NCBI RefSeq assembly: GCF_030864355.1
Contig: NC_083393.1
Span: 3,348,001-3,412,000 of the forward strand
Length of the DNA stretch: 64,000 bases
Reading direction: 5' to 3'
Source: Cutaneotrichosporon cavernicola
Taxonomy: Eukaryota; Basidiomycota; Tremellomycetes; Trichosporonales; Trichosporonaceae
Both the position numbers and the translations under genes were made by a program. This document shows, in pieces, positions 1 to 11,666 of this stretch. Every line of letters starts with the position of its first letter. Position 1 is the first letter of the stretch. The notes under the pieces are model-generated. The model saw only the letters and a program-made list of their open reading frames with translations, ran no database searches and was not told the origin of the DNA.

Positions 1-6
1 TACACC

Positions 7-2639
7 ATGACACAGTACACCGGTGATTGTAAGTTGTCCAAGGAAAAGCTGAAAAAAGCCCCGGTTATCCACCATCGGAGAGGCAGTCCGGAGCTCGACT
101 TGGATACGGGAAGCCTCAACGGTGAGGATAATTCACCCGGAAGCTGATGGTAGACGAGTACGGCTACCCCGTGGACGTGAGCGAGGTCAGTGTCTTTGCT
201 GTCGACTTTGCCGACTTTGCCCCGAACTCTGCCACGGAGTCTGCCACGAATTCTGCTACTGAATTTTCTACAACCAACCTTACCACTGCCACTGCCACTG
301 CCACTGCCACTGCCACTGTCACTGCCACTGTCCCTGCCACTGTCCCTGCCACTGCCACTTCCTCTGTCCCTACCACTGCCTCTGCCATGGTCCTTGGCAT
401 GGCGGCTGGCAGTACCACCGCCACTGCTCCTACCGCTCTCGTATCCGGTGCTTCCCACAGCAACCACGTCCCGAGTTCCAACTCCGGTACGGAGAAGCTC
501 ACCTCGCTCTCTCGCCCTCCCAATCACGCAGTTAGCCCTCTTCTTGCCCATACTGGTGTGCTCCATACCAATGGCAGGTTCACCCTCGTCAGCAGTACTC
601 TCGGCAACGACAACCCAGGCACTCCTGATGGCACTCTCAACGGCGCTCCCAACAAACACAACACCCCCATAACCTCTCCTTCTCCCCCACAAGAAAACAT
701 CACCCGGCCCCGCCCCCGCCTCGCCATTCCACCCAATTTTCATTCCGTCACGGAGGAAACGTCCGCTCACGACTTGGACAACAACCAGTCGACCACGCCC
801 AATGAGAGTCCCAAGTCAAGTCTACCCAACCGCAACCCGACCCCTCCCAAACCAACCCCCAAGTCATGCCGCTCCACGCCGTCCCTAACCCCCTCCGCGA
901 GCATCTCGAACCGCTCTTTCTCTACCTCGTCTTCCCCCTTGTCTCCTCCACAAGTTCCACCCTCGACGCCAGTGTCGGGCACGAGCTTTGTGTGTATCAC
1001 CTCGGCGCGGATCGAGGCCGAGGCCAAAGTCCACGAGGAGCTCGTCACCCTTATGCAAGGCCTTGAGTCGTTCATTGAGCTGCCGCAAATCGCTCCTCCC
1101 TCAACGTCCCCTCCTATTCCACATGGACCCCTGTCTACGCCCGCCCGCACCCTCTCTTCGGACATGGAGGCGACTCTCGCCACGCCCCCGACTAATCGTC
1201 TCGCCCTCAACCCTCTCGACCGCATCGAGGATGAATTACATGTCCATTTCGATGAGGGATTGGCATACGCAGTGACAAAGAGTCTACTTGGTCTTCGGCA
1301 GCCTACGCAGTCTCGTAGGCCGCCCCAGAAGCTGCGGCACAGTTTGGCGGCGATTTCGAATTTCGTGCCGGAGGCGTGGCGGCGGTCTGTTGAGGTGGTG
1401 GAGAAGGTTAAGAAGGAGAACAAGGAGAAGACAAAGGCCACAACCGCTGGCATCAACGTGCGGCACGAGTACGGGCGCGCCACGGCCCCTGTCGCGGAAC
1501 AGCAGTCGCACGAGAGCACCAACGTGGACATGGGCACCGACGCAGAGTTTACCGAGTCGCTCGAGAGCGAGTGGGAGACAATGTCCGAGGACACCGAGCA
1601 TGGCGAGGAGCTGGACCAGCTCTCTGGAGAGGCTATCGCGCGCAATGTTCAACAGCACAACGCCAACCTCCCCGCCGAGTTCTATCGCCTTTCTCCGTTC
1701 AACACCCGTTCCTATCCCGACACGCCAAAGCCCGCACCCCATAACACGCAGCTCACTCCCGATTCCAGTACTATGGCGTGGGCCAACCATCGCACTCCCA
1801 CTTCGGCTCAGCCCTCGCATTCGCATCCTTTCGGCTCCAATACCAACAACTGGCCCAACGCATACTCGCACGGGACGGGCGCGTGGGCCAAGGACCCTCT
1901 TCCCGACACGCCTACACCGACCCGGAAGCATTCCACAATCCGCGAGGTTCCCCGCCCAACCGCGCCCACTCCCAACTCGGTCCCCCCCTCCAACACCAAC
2001 ACCGACAACACCCCCAACCCTAACCAGGCCTCTACCTCCAACCCCTCGCCCACCATCTGCCGCCGTATCACGGGCGAGTATGACCCCGTGACGGGACCCC
2101 GGATTCGCACGCAAATCCTCCACTTCCGCCTCCCGGATGGGATCCCGGATGGGATGCTGGTCAATGGCAGAGCGATACACATCTACGACCAGGCCAGTAT
2201 TAACGACTACTTTTCCCAGATCAACGGTAATTCCGGTACCGTGGGTGGTCAGTTTGCGGCGCCGCCTCACACCGTGAGCAGTGGTCAGTCGGCGGGGGTC
2301 CGTACCGCGAGCAGTGGGCAGTCGACGGCGCAGTCCCATACCACGAATGGCGGTGAGCCCGCACCGGCCGCGGCCACCCCGGCGCATTCCATCCTCCGGT
2401 CGCTGTTGTCGCCTCCCGCCACCCAGACGTACCCCACCCGTCGCACATCGCGGCGCCTACCGACGCGCCTGCCCAACCCGTTCCGTCCGGCCCATGGCGA
2501 ATTCGGGCTTGGCCGTGTTCAGCAGCAGCAGGATCGGCAGCGTGGGCGTGAGCAGGGTGAGGATGAGCATCAGGATGGACAGAAGGGGAAGAGGATGCCC
2601 AAGCACAAGTGGTACGACTCGCGGCGCTGGCGAAACTAA
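7..2639 (+). CDS. Low-complexity hypothetical protein (about 866 aa; 5' end may lie outside the window)
   Basis: I do not recognise this protein. The long frame opens with an ATG at 147, but a better model splices an upstream exon (7-121) to 154-2639. The 32-nt intron 122-153 has a GTGAGG donor, a CTGAT branch and a TAG acceptor, and the phase closes exactly. The frame is open to base 1, so the gene may start further upstream. The product is rich in Ser, Thr, Pro and Asn and is probably disordered. It carries a Thr-Ala dipeptide run near residues 85-105, encoded by a hexanucleotide repeat at about 284-355. A Lys/Glu-rich patch sits mid-protein and an acidic stretch follows. The most globular-looking part is near residues 690-730, around IRTQILHFRLPDG and a downstream LVNGRAIHIYDQ. 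It converges on the next gene with 37 bp between stop codons. Confidence 0.7.
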
Positions 2640-2676
2640 GTCCGTTAGAGATCCGAGATGTATGTACATGCAATGC

Positions 2677-3766
2677 CTAGTTCTTGCCAAGGATGGCAGC
2701 CATGAGTTCGAGGTCGTCCATCTCCTCCTCATCCTTCTTGGGCGTAACGTCCGCCTCGACCGCAGCCGTAGTCGGTAAGGCGAGAGACGGCATCGGCTTG
2801 ATGGCCGACACGAGGTCGCCGGCCTCCACGCCGGCACGTACAGGCGGGGGCAGGCGCCAGCGCGCAGCATACGCCGATCCGCCAGAGAATGCGCCAGTGG
2901 GGGTTGTGCCGGGCGCGACGTCGGCAGTCCAGATCTTGGGCTTGCGGTTCTTGAGGGTCGGGAGGTGGCCGGTTTGCGTGGCAGTACCGGCGCGGGAGGC
3001 GGCCGTCTCGTCCAGAATACGGGCTTCCTTGTCAAACGTCCTTTGCTGGGGTCAGCGTTACCGAGTCGCGTATCTGATAGGGCGCTAGTCGCCGGCATCC
3101 AGCCAGCAGCCGTAGCCGCCGCCTTTGAAGCCTGTTACTTGTGCCACTCACGTGTTCTGAGCGCTTGAACTCGGCACCATATGCCACCGCCTCGCCCTGC
3201 GCCGCGAGCGTAGCCATCTCATGAGCCGCGCGGAGAGCAATAAACTCATCCGTGGCCTGCTTGTACGCGTCACTCAGGCTCATCCCCTTCCCTCCATGGA
3301 GGTTGAGGGTGAACTCGACAGTGTCCTCGACGGTGGGGTAGGCGCCCCGCTGCGACAGCGCGGTCCAGCGAGCCCCTTCAATCGCAGTTGAGAGGCGCAC
3401 GGTCTCAGCCTCAACGAGCGAGTGGGGACGCAGTGCCTCGAACGGGAAATCGGCAAAGAACTGGCGCCGCACGTGGTCCGCAGCGTACACGATATCGCGG
3501 GGTCGCTGCTTCGGCTCGCGCGTGTGCCGCGCGCGAGAGCGGGTAGCGTGTCCTTCGCGGCGGGGGTCGAATTCCGCACGGTTGGCAAGGTCGTCGTACC
3601 CACGCCCTTCGTGTGGCCTGTTACGCCTCGTTGCGCGGCGGAGAGGAATTGCAGGAGGGGGGTTGTTGATGACGGGACCGTACCATGTCGGAGGCTTCTG
3701 GACTAGGGTACTCGCGATCAGGCGGGACATGGCCGCAGGGACCTGCGTGGGGATGTAGCGCACCAT
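2677..3766 (-). CDS. RSM25: Mitochondrial small-subunit ribosomal protein mS23 (RSM25)
   Basis: This is a structural protein of the mitochondrial 37S/28S ribosomal subunit. There are two exons on the minus strand, 3152-3766 and 2677-3045, joined phase 0 across a 106-nt intron (GTGAGT donor, CTGACCCCAG acceptor). The product is about 327 aa. The N-terminus is typical of the family: a basic start, then KPPTWYGPVINNPPPAIPL, matching the conserved Pro-x-Trp-Tyr motif of fungal Rsm25. The middle keeps the conserved FPFEALRP and the EFTLNLHGG region. The C-terminus is Lys/Glu/Asp-rich and ends in an acidic helix. I start at the ATG at 3766 (context CGCCATGG). The longer open frame has only a non-ATG start and includes promoter sequence. 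It is divergent from RPN5, with about 230 bp between start codons. The family call is firm; the exact start is likely. Confidence 0.85.
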
Positions 3767-3995
3767 GGCGGCAATGTGTTGGGAGCTGGCAGTATGCTGA
3801 TAAAAGTCGGAAACACCGGAGAGAAGGTGGGATGGAGACGAGGGAGATTGGACAAAGTCGAAATCAAAAGCGGAAACTAATCCACGTGGCAATCGTCACC
3901 ATCACGCATGGTGGCATCTTGGGACGCGCGTTCAGTGATCAGTGACGCCTCGACTACGACCAACTAGTCATCAACAATACTCTTAATTTGTCGCC
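3767..3995. promoter_or_regulatory. Shared divergent promoter of RSM25 and RPN5
   Basis: Only about 230 bp separate the start codons of the mitoribosomal gene on the minus strand and the proteasome gene on the plus strand, so both must be driven from here. An E-box-like CACGTG lies at 3883-3888. At 3910-3918 there is GGTGGCATC, which matches 7 of 9 bases of the ascomycete proteasome element PACE (GGTGGCAAA). The match may be chance, because PACE use in basidiomycetes is not established by this sequence. Confidence 0.4.
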
Positions 3996-5683
3996 ATGTC
4001 GTTTCAGCGGAAACAGGAGAAGGATTTCACCAAGGAGGTCAAGGAGCTTACGCCTCAAGTCGAGGCGCTCGCCAAGGTGAGCTCTCGTGACTAGACTCAA
4101 CTGACTCCAGGACGGCAAGCTGAGCGAGGCTGTGGACCGTATCTCTGCGCTCGAGAAGCAGACGCGTAATGCCTCGGATATGCCGTCGACCGCGTCGCTG
4201 CTCACCCTCATCGTCCGCCTTTGCTGGGAACAGAAGGACCTCGACGCACTCAACACCCAGCTCACGCTCATGAGCAAGAAGCACGGCCAGCTCAAGGAGG
4301 CCGTGGTGCGTATGGTCGACGAGGCCATGCCGTACCTAGACACTTTGGAGGACGAGGAGAAGAGCAAGCCCAAGGGTGGTCGTTGGCTCGAGCTCCTCAA
4401 CACTCTCCGCGACATCACCGAGGGCAAGATCTACCTCGAGCTCCAGCGGGCTCGACTTACCGCCCAACTCGCCACTTATCACGAGACGCTGGCCCAGAGC
4501 GCGCCCAAGGAGGATGCGAAGCAGCGCGAAGACCGGGAGAAGAACGAGGCAAAGGGTGACGAGAAGGTTGAGAAGGAGCCTGTGACTGCCGAGGACCACA
4601 TCAACGCCGCGGCAGACCTTATGAGCGATATCCAGATCGAGACGTATAGCTCGATGGACAAGCGCGAGAAGACCAACTTGTACGTATCGCTTATGTTTAG
4701 CTGACAGGCAGTATTCTCGAGCAGATGCGCCTTGAATCTCTCCGCGGTAACTGGAACAAGGTGCGCGTTGGGAGCCGCAAGATCAACCGCGTCTACCTCA
4801 AGGAGAAGGATGCGTCCGACCTCAAGCTCAGGTACTACGACCTCATCGTCCACCTCGCTCTCCAGGAGGACAACTACCTCGAGGTCTGCAGCGCCTACCA
4901 GGCCGTGTGGGACACGGACGAGGTCAAGGCCGATGAAGCGCGCGAGCTGAACGTGAGCTAATTCTCCTTACTCAAGCTCACACCAGGTCATTGAGAACAT
5001 TATCATGTACGTCGTGCTGGCGCCGTACAGCAACGAGCAAAGCGACATGCTGCACAAGTTGTACGCGGACCATAGACTCGAGAAGGCACCTCTGAACTAG
5101 TGAGTAACCGCATCGCCGCTCGCTGGCTCGCTACGATGCTGATCCCAGCGCCCTCCTCAAGTGCTTTGTGACAAAGGAGCTCATGCGCTGGCCCGGCATA
5201 GAGAGCTTATACGGCACGGAACTGCGCAAGACCCCCGTGTTTGCGCCCGACTCGGACCTCGGCACCAAGACTGGCCAGCGGGCAGAGGAGGAGCGCAAGA
5301 AGGGGACCAAGATCCTTCCCCCAGGCGAGTCACGGTGGGAGGCACTCCACTCGCGTGTGGTCGAGCACAACATCCGCGTCATTGCCGCCTACTACAGCCG
5401 TATCACACTGCAGCGCCTTACCGAGCTGCTCGACCTCCCTGCCCTTACGACCGAGCGGACACTGTGCAAGCTTGTGACGGACAAGACGGTGTATGCGCGC
5501 ATCGACCGGCCAGCCGGCGTGGTCAACTTCCAGCGGCCGCGCAAGACTAACGAGACGCTCAACGCTTGGAGTACCGACATTTCCAAGATGCTCAGTCTTG
5601 TTGAGAAGACGAGCCACCTCGTCTCAAAGGAGTATGCGATGCACGAGGCCGCGCAGGCGGGCCGCAAGAAGGTCAAGGCGTAG
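3996..5683 (+). CDS. RPN5: 26S proteasome regulatory subunit RPN5 (PSMD12)
   Basis: This is a non-ATPase lid subunit of the 19S regulatory particle; the PCI-domain scaffold helps position the deubiquitinase RPN11. Five exons, 3996-4076, 4111-4679, 4712-4952, 4987-5099 and 5149-5683, give 512 aa. The four introns are 34, 32, 34 and 49 nt. Frame closure restores family signatures across junctions, such as FILEQMRL across exons 2 and 3 and YALLKCF across exons 4 and 5. The N-terminus is an alpha-solenoid with TPR-like helices. The C-terminal PCI winged-helix region includes YYSRITLQRLTELLDL, followed by VYARIDRPAGVVNF. The length fits the family, which is about 445-460 aa in yeast and human, with a short acidic/Lys-rich insert near residues 165-190. 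The ATG at 3996 has a good context (CGCCATGT). The call is firm. Confidence 0.95.
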
Positions 5684-5783
5684 TGTATTTTAGACCGTAG
5701 ACAGGTGGACAGACAGACATGCATTGGTGTACGACCCTCTCAACCCTAACAACTGACTAATGTTACAACTGGTGCGCTAGCGA

Positions 5784-8700
5784 CTAGCGACGAAGGTGTC
5801 CCGTAGCGCCTCTGATCTGTTCACTGACCGCGCCGACAGCGTTCCCAACGCCGCCCTTGAATTGTCTAGTACCGACGCTGCTCGCCCTTATGTGGCCCTT
5901 GAACTGGCCCCATTTGCCGGGCTTGTGGAGTCCATGCTGCCACTGGCTCACGTCACCAAGGCCAAAAGTGGGCTCGGGCTCAAGCTCGTCTTCGTCTTCA
6001 TCCTCGCCCGTATCGGAAGGGGGCTGCGCGCGCGATCCTATGACACTTGAGCTCTTCTGACTCGACGACTGGGAGGACTGGGTCGCGTACGCGCGCGCCT
6101 GCGCTAGGCCGGGATACCGCGGCGTGCCGTCCATGCTGAGTGAGGCTGCACGCGAAAGGTGCCCGTTGCGACGCGGCACCGATGGGAGGAAGCTGTTGTT
6201 CGGGCTGTTGCGTGGCGACACGATGGGCACGCCGGCCTTGATGATGCCCATGGTCGACGTGCGCGACGACAGCGAGTTCTTGCGCGACCGCGAGAAGTCC
6301 GATACCATGGGCAGCGGGCCCGAGATGTGCGGGTTCGAGTCTAGCTCCTTGGGGCTCGACCCGGTTGGGTCCGTCAGGCGGCGTGTATGCGCACCAGTGG
6401 AACTCTGGCCCGCAGCCAGCCACGTGTCACTGCCCGACGTTGCGCGGCTGCGCGGTGTCCCGCTCATCGTGCGCTGGTGGAAGCCGTGCATCGCCGTCGT
6501 ATTGGTCAGAGTCGCCATGCGGTCGCGGTACGCCGCCTCGCGCCGGTCGTAAATGCGACTGACGGAGGGGTCGACCAGCGGCGCCGCACGAGAGTTGAAG
6601 CTCGCACTACTCCACTGAGAGACCTCGGTACCGCTGCGACTCGCGGTTGATCCAGAGCTCATCGTGCTATGCCGCAGAGAGGAGCGGCGGTCGGACCCAC
6701 TGCTAACCGTACTCAGACGATCGACCCGAGCAAACTCCTCTGCAAGCGCGTGACTCTCGCCATACGCAGCCAGTTGGTCCGCAAGCGTGCGGCTCGACAG
6801 CTCCGAATGCGGCAGCTGGGCAATGCTCAGAACGTCGCGCTCGTCCTGCTCCATCGCGTCGCGCGCCTCGGCGTGGGTGGAGATGTTGCGTTGGGGCGGG
6901 CGCAGCGGCCGTCCCTCGGCTATCGGAACTTCAAGCGTTGACCGCTGGGATGATGACCGCAGTGATGCAGAGCGGTGCACCCCGGGCGAATATCTCGGCG
7001 ATGCCGAGCGCAGAAGAGGCGACCGCCGCTCTGGGACGTTCGATGCGAGCAGTCTCTCAGATGGCAGGGATGACGGACCCGCTCTCTCGGAAGGCAGGCC
7101 TGACCCGAGGCCCGACATTGTTGCGGCCTTGATCGAGTTGGTTCGCTTGATCGAGCTTGTGCGCGTGGGTTTGGTTTGGGGACTCTCTGGGAGGAAGCCG
7201 AGAGACCGCAAGTCCGTTTCGGGATGCACACGGTTCCCGCCCGAGCCTGGCGGCGTCATAATTCGCGACGACGGAGGGGTGTGGGCCGAATGCGTCAACT
7301 GCGAGCCCACGCTCTCGCCGCGGAAGCGACTCAGATTGGGGTGTGTCTCGGGTAGGGAAAGAGTGTCTGTTGCCGAGCTCGACTTCTGGCCGACGCCACT
7401 TGCGTCTACGCCATCCTCAATCTCCTTGAGCGATAGCGAAGGGATATCGCTCAAGCCAGTCGGTGGTGCTTTGATCGTCACATCGCCCTCTTCTTCGTGC
7501 TCATCGAACTTGGCCTTTTCCTGAGAAGGCGATGGCTCTGTGGGCGGCGTTGTGGTTGCATCAGCAACATCGTCTGACTCGTCGAGCGAGCCGGTCTCAC
7601 TCGACGGCTCGCCGCGATCTCCCGAAGCGTCCGTGGGAGGCGAGATGCCGTTGACAAGCACCCTGGATCGCCGCCTTGCCGCCTCCTGCCCAGCCATAGC
7701 CGGAAGTGAGGGCATGCGGCGTGGCGGGTCTCGGGGGATAGGCTTCCGCACCACCTCGGTGACACTGCGCCGCACAGACGCTCCCCTAGGCTCGTCGTCG
7801 CTGTCATCGCCCCACGTGTTGGCGAGGGGGCTGGGGCTGATAACGCCGCTGGTGCCGTTCTTGCTGCGGCGAGGGTCCCACATTCGTTCAATTGACGGTG
7901 GCGGCGGCACGTTGGGTGCCTGCCGATCAGAAGACACACTGCGCGAAGAACGGCTCGTCGGCAGATCGTCGAAGAATCGAGTCTTGGTGACTGGCGCCGA
8001 GATGGAGGCCGCAGCCTCGAGCTGGTCGCCGAGGCGGAGGACGTCGGTAGCCATCCGCATCATCTCGGGGTCCATACTGGCCCGCTTTAGCCGCGCGATG
8101 CTCTCCGTTAATTGCTCAGTGGGAGCTGGGCGGGGTGCCGTCAATTCCTGGCGATTTGGTGGGCTGGGGCTACGAGAGTGCGGCGACTGACCGCGGCGGA
8201 ACAGCTTGATCACCGCGCGCTTCTGCGATTTTGTGCGCTGTAGCGTCTCGGCTGTCCTGCTTCGACCGCGGGCAAACATGCCGGTCGCGGGAAGATTGGG
8301 TGACGTCTGGTCTGATTCCGTGATTGAGGGTGAAGAATCCTTCTCCGTCTTGCGCATCGCGGTTCGGAAGGCAGCGCCCGGATGTGCGGCCCTCTCGAGT
8401 ATAGACGGGAGGGATGGTCTTCTTGATGATCGTTGGGCATTGTAGGCAGAGGAGGAAGATGGGGATGGGTTGCCTGTTGATTCTTGCTCCAACACAGGCG
8501 TCTTGACGAGGCCGTTGGCGAAGCTTGGTCCTTCGTCATCGAGAGGGCTGCAGGAGGCGGGTGATGCTGGGAAAGGAGAAGGGAGCGCGGAGCTGGCGTT
8601 GTCACTGTCGACACTGGGTGTTACCACGAGTGATAGTTCTGGTCTTCCAGAGGGTGTCGTCGAGCCATTGCGCGGGGAGCTGGCTGTGCGGGCTGTTGAG

Positions 8701-9509
8701 GAGGAATTGTTTGAGGAGGTAGAGTAAGACCTTCCACCCCAGAAGCCGTTCTCAAGGCTGGCGCGGAACAGGCGGGCCTTTTCAGAAGCGACGCTGACCA
8801 TACTGGTAGCACGTTCCTTGCCCTTGCGCGAGACTAGCACGTCCGTCTCTGATGGGGTACCTGCACCGTTGCTGGAACCAGCGTCTGCACGGTGCAGGCT
8901 CAAGGAGGCATCAGGTTCAGACATAACGGACATCGAGGTGCCAGGGCGCTCGTTGACGTGCGACCACACACGAATGACGTGCACAATCTCGGTGTACCCG
9001 CTCATATCGGCCAAGTCTGCTGGAGTCATGCCGTTCTTATCCGGCTTGTCGGCAACGGCGCCGCAACCGAGGAGAATCTGGACGACGGCGATGTGCCCAT
9101 TGGCCGCTGCAAAGTGGAGAGGGGTCGAGCCTGAGGGTCAGGGCTCTTGATCGCTCGTTACCTTTACGCGTCACTCACCGACTGTTCCGACTGCTGGGGC
9201 GTTGTTGACTCGCTTGCCGTTGTCCGAGTATCGTCGGGGCAGACGAGGGGCGTTGACATCTGCACCACAGTTGATGAGCGTGCGCACAACGCTCACACTG
9301 CCGCTCGAGCACGCCGCATGGAGGGGGAGACAGCCGTGCAGGAGCGAATTGACCGGCTGGCCGTTCTTCAGGGCATAATCCACAAGTCCAAGGTTTCCAC
9401 TGGCAGCCGCCGAATGGAGCTCGAGATTTGGGTCTGATGCGGGCAAGGGAAAGCAGGACAGACGGGGGGTGTAATGATGACGCGAGGTGTTGAGGGCGAG
9501 ATGGGTCAT
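5784..9509 (-). CDS. Ankyrin-repeat protein with a long Ser-rich disordered tail
   Basis: Two exons, 9179-9509 and 5784-9130, are joined across a 48-nt intron (GTGAGT to CTGACCCTCAG) and give 1225 aa. The junction falls inside an ankyrin repeat and restores GSTPLHFAAANGHIAVVQIL. The first about 150 residues hold roughly four ankyrin repeats: LHSAAASGNLGLVDYAL, then LPLHAACSSGSVSVVRTL, then TPLHFAAANGH, then MTPADLADMSGYTEIV. The remaining about 1070 residues are rich in Ser, Pro, Arg and Thr with many short SP and RxxS sites. This looks like an intrinsically disordered, heavily phosphorylated scaffold. A role in signalling or cell polarity is only a guess. The ATG at 9509 is the first in frame. 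I know no named orthologue. Confidence 0.85.
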
Positions 9510-9608
9510 GTCAGCTCATTCTATGCACGGGCGGTGCGAGGAAGGGTGGGTTGAGAGAGGACAAGGGATGGTTCAAGTTGAACTGGTGCATCGAGTAGCT
9601 TGGGCGAC

Positions 9609-9884
9609 TCAGTATAGTGATGAGCTCTGATCGGCGGCAGTCATGCTGCAATGGCAATGGCCGAGGCTCTGGCTCTGGCTCTGGCTCTGGTTCCGATGCT
9701 CCTCCTTGTTCGATCCGAGATCCGACTCACAATCTAGCACAACGTCGTACTTTGCCTCCACCTTCTCCGACTTGTTGCTGGTAGAAGGCATCCTGCCTCG
9801 GAGCGCAAGCTTGGCAGCCGAGTTGGTCGTGACGCGCTCGGCTGTTGACAGGGCGTAGACCGAGCTCCCAACAACAGACGCCAT
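9609..9884 (-). CDS. Possible small hypothetical protein (91 aa)
   Basis: An ATG-initiated frame encodes 91 residues starting MASVVGSSVYALSTAERV. The first about 55 residues have ordinary composition; the end contains a Gln-Ser dipeptide run encoded by a CTCTGG-type hexanucleotide repeat at about 9664-9690. No domain is recognised. It lies 100 bp upstream of the ankyrin gene start on the same strand, so it could also be part of that gene's leader. The longer open frame extending to 10124 has no ATG and is not credible as a protein. Confidence 0.3.
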   Translation of the reverse strand: MASVVGSSVYALSTAERVTTNSAAKLALRGRMPSTSNKSEKVEAKYDVVLDCESDLGSNKEEHRNQSQSQSQSLGHCHCSMTAADQSSSLY

Positions 9885-11666
9885 GAGAGGATCACGATGT
9901 GGCCCGCAGGCTAGATGCGAGGAAGGCCGCGCTGCCTGCCTGCCTGCCTGATTGTTCAGCTGTCGGTGGGGCGGTGGGGTTGGTTGAGGTGGGCAGAGGT
10001 TTGGTTGAGGTAATGCGGAACGGGAGGTGGTTCGGGAGTGTGAGAGAGTTGTGGGAGATTTCCTATGAGTGGGGAGTGTGAGGAGTTGTGGTGTGGCTGT
10101 GTCAGAGGCAGTGGTCGTGGTCAAGTTCTAGGAACTAGTAATTGCCGCCTGGATCACCGTCAGTCGTGGTTGATTCAGGTGGCGCAGAGGCTACCAAGGG
10201 ATGGCGCTCGGTGACTAGGGGAAACAAGTCTGGTTTGGTGAATGGATGTGTCGAGGGCGCTAGTGGCGTTGGGGCGTGCACATGTTGTCGACGTAGATCC
10301 GTAGATGAAGACGAGTAGAAACGTTTCAGTAAAGAGTGGGATATAGAAATGATGGGGGGCCAAGGGGGTATGGGGGGGGGGGGGGGGGGTCGACGCAATG
10401 CTTGTCCACATAACAGGGAGTTTACTAGAACCAGACTGACTGACCGGCGGTCACTTTGAATGACCCCATTACACCAATGATCATTAGTGCCTTACCGCGC
10501 CGTCCGCCCCGGATGGCACATTTGGCTCAACCCGTACCCCATAAACCATACTCTCACATGTCCCAAGAGACTCCAAAACTCCAATAGCATACATGCTACT
10601 ACTTCACGTGAGCAGTCGCCCATGTTGTGCATCGACACTCTCCCCTTATCGTCATACTTTAGGTTCCTCAGGGTACATCTCGGCATCCGTTCGCTTCCTC
10701 TCTCCTCTCACCATCACACGGATCAGACTCACGCCGGCGCAGCCTATGGCGGGCGGAGCTCCGGTGGCAAAGTCCAAGTGACGGTGAGAGCCAGCGGCTT
10801 GATAGAGGATCGATATTTTCAGAGAAATCTGTCCCTATGCATCCCACTCGCTTCCTGTCGCTAGCCCCAATTTCACGGCCGCCGAAGGGCTGGTACATGT
10901 ACGACGCCGAGAGCCTAAAAAAGAGTGTGGGCCGATCGTCATTCCTGGTCACGGGACCGTGCTGCATCTCCGTCATACTCTCAAGGTGGCAACGTGGCAG
11001 GTGGAAAGAACTGGTTGACGTTTATGATACAACCAGGAACCTTCGTAGAACAATGTTTTAATGGCTCCCAGAGGTGGATGTTGCAGCAGGCACATCTCTA
11101 TCTAACAGGCGTTACAGTCCGTTCAGGATAGTCGAGATCGTTACCATCTCGTTGCCTTGTCACTTGACGCAGTCAAGTGCATGCGTAGCGTGATGATTCC
11201 AGCAGTTGTGCCTCGGGAACTGTACTGTACTATCCACGGCTGATCCCAGAAAAGCAGATTGTCGACCTGGTCGAGCTGGAGAGGCCGAGCGGCATACTCC
11301 GGGCCCCACAACACAGCGGATCAGCACATTGTCAGTAATCTAACACCATAGACGGGCGACTGTCACCGTCGCCCTCACTGCACCAATCTCCCCTACACTG
11401 ACTGTTCCAACAGTGTCGACCACCCTTGCCCACCACCCACGGCCAACCTCCAACCCAGCCACCTCCAACCACTACCACCACAAGTAGCTAGCAGCCAAAG
11501 GCAGCTGGGGAGGGAGATCATTGCCACAAAGGGCAGGCCAGACGGGCAGCAGGGCTGGTCGTGCGGCACCTACGTCTCACACCTGTCCTCCGCAGCCCCG
11601 TGCGTACAGAATCGTCATAAGATAGGCCAATGAAATGATACATCCCGCTCCCCCTGCCGCATATGC
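9885..11666. other. 1.8 kb gene-poor stretch
   Basis: I see no spliced or unspliced gene here that I can support. The open frames are short, begin with non-ATG codons or lack family resemblance. It contains an 18-base G run at 10372-10389. The part next to 11667 is the 3' flank of RPL11. A non-coding RNA cannot be excluded from sequence alone. Confidence 0.5.
10372..10389 (+). repeat. Homopolymer run of 18 G
   Basis: Eighteen consecutive G residues follow two shorter G runs (10354-10359 and 10364-10368). It could form a G-quadruplex and is a likely site of length error in sequencing. Confidence 0.9.

Noticed and set aside
1284..2387. 367-codon minus-strand frame opposite the first gene
   Set aside because: It is antisense to the longer frame, Arg/Gly-rich as expected of a shadow in GC-rich DNA, and has no family resemblance.
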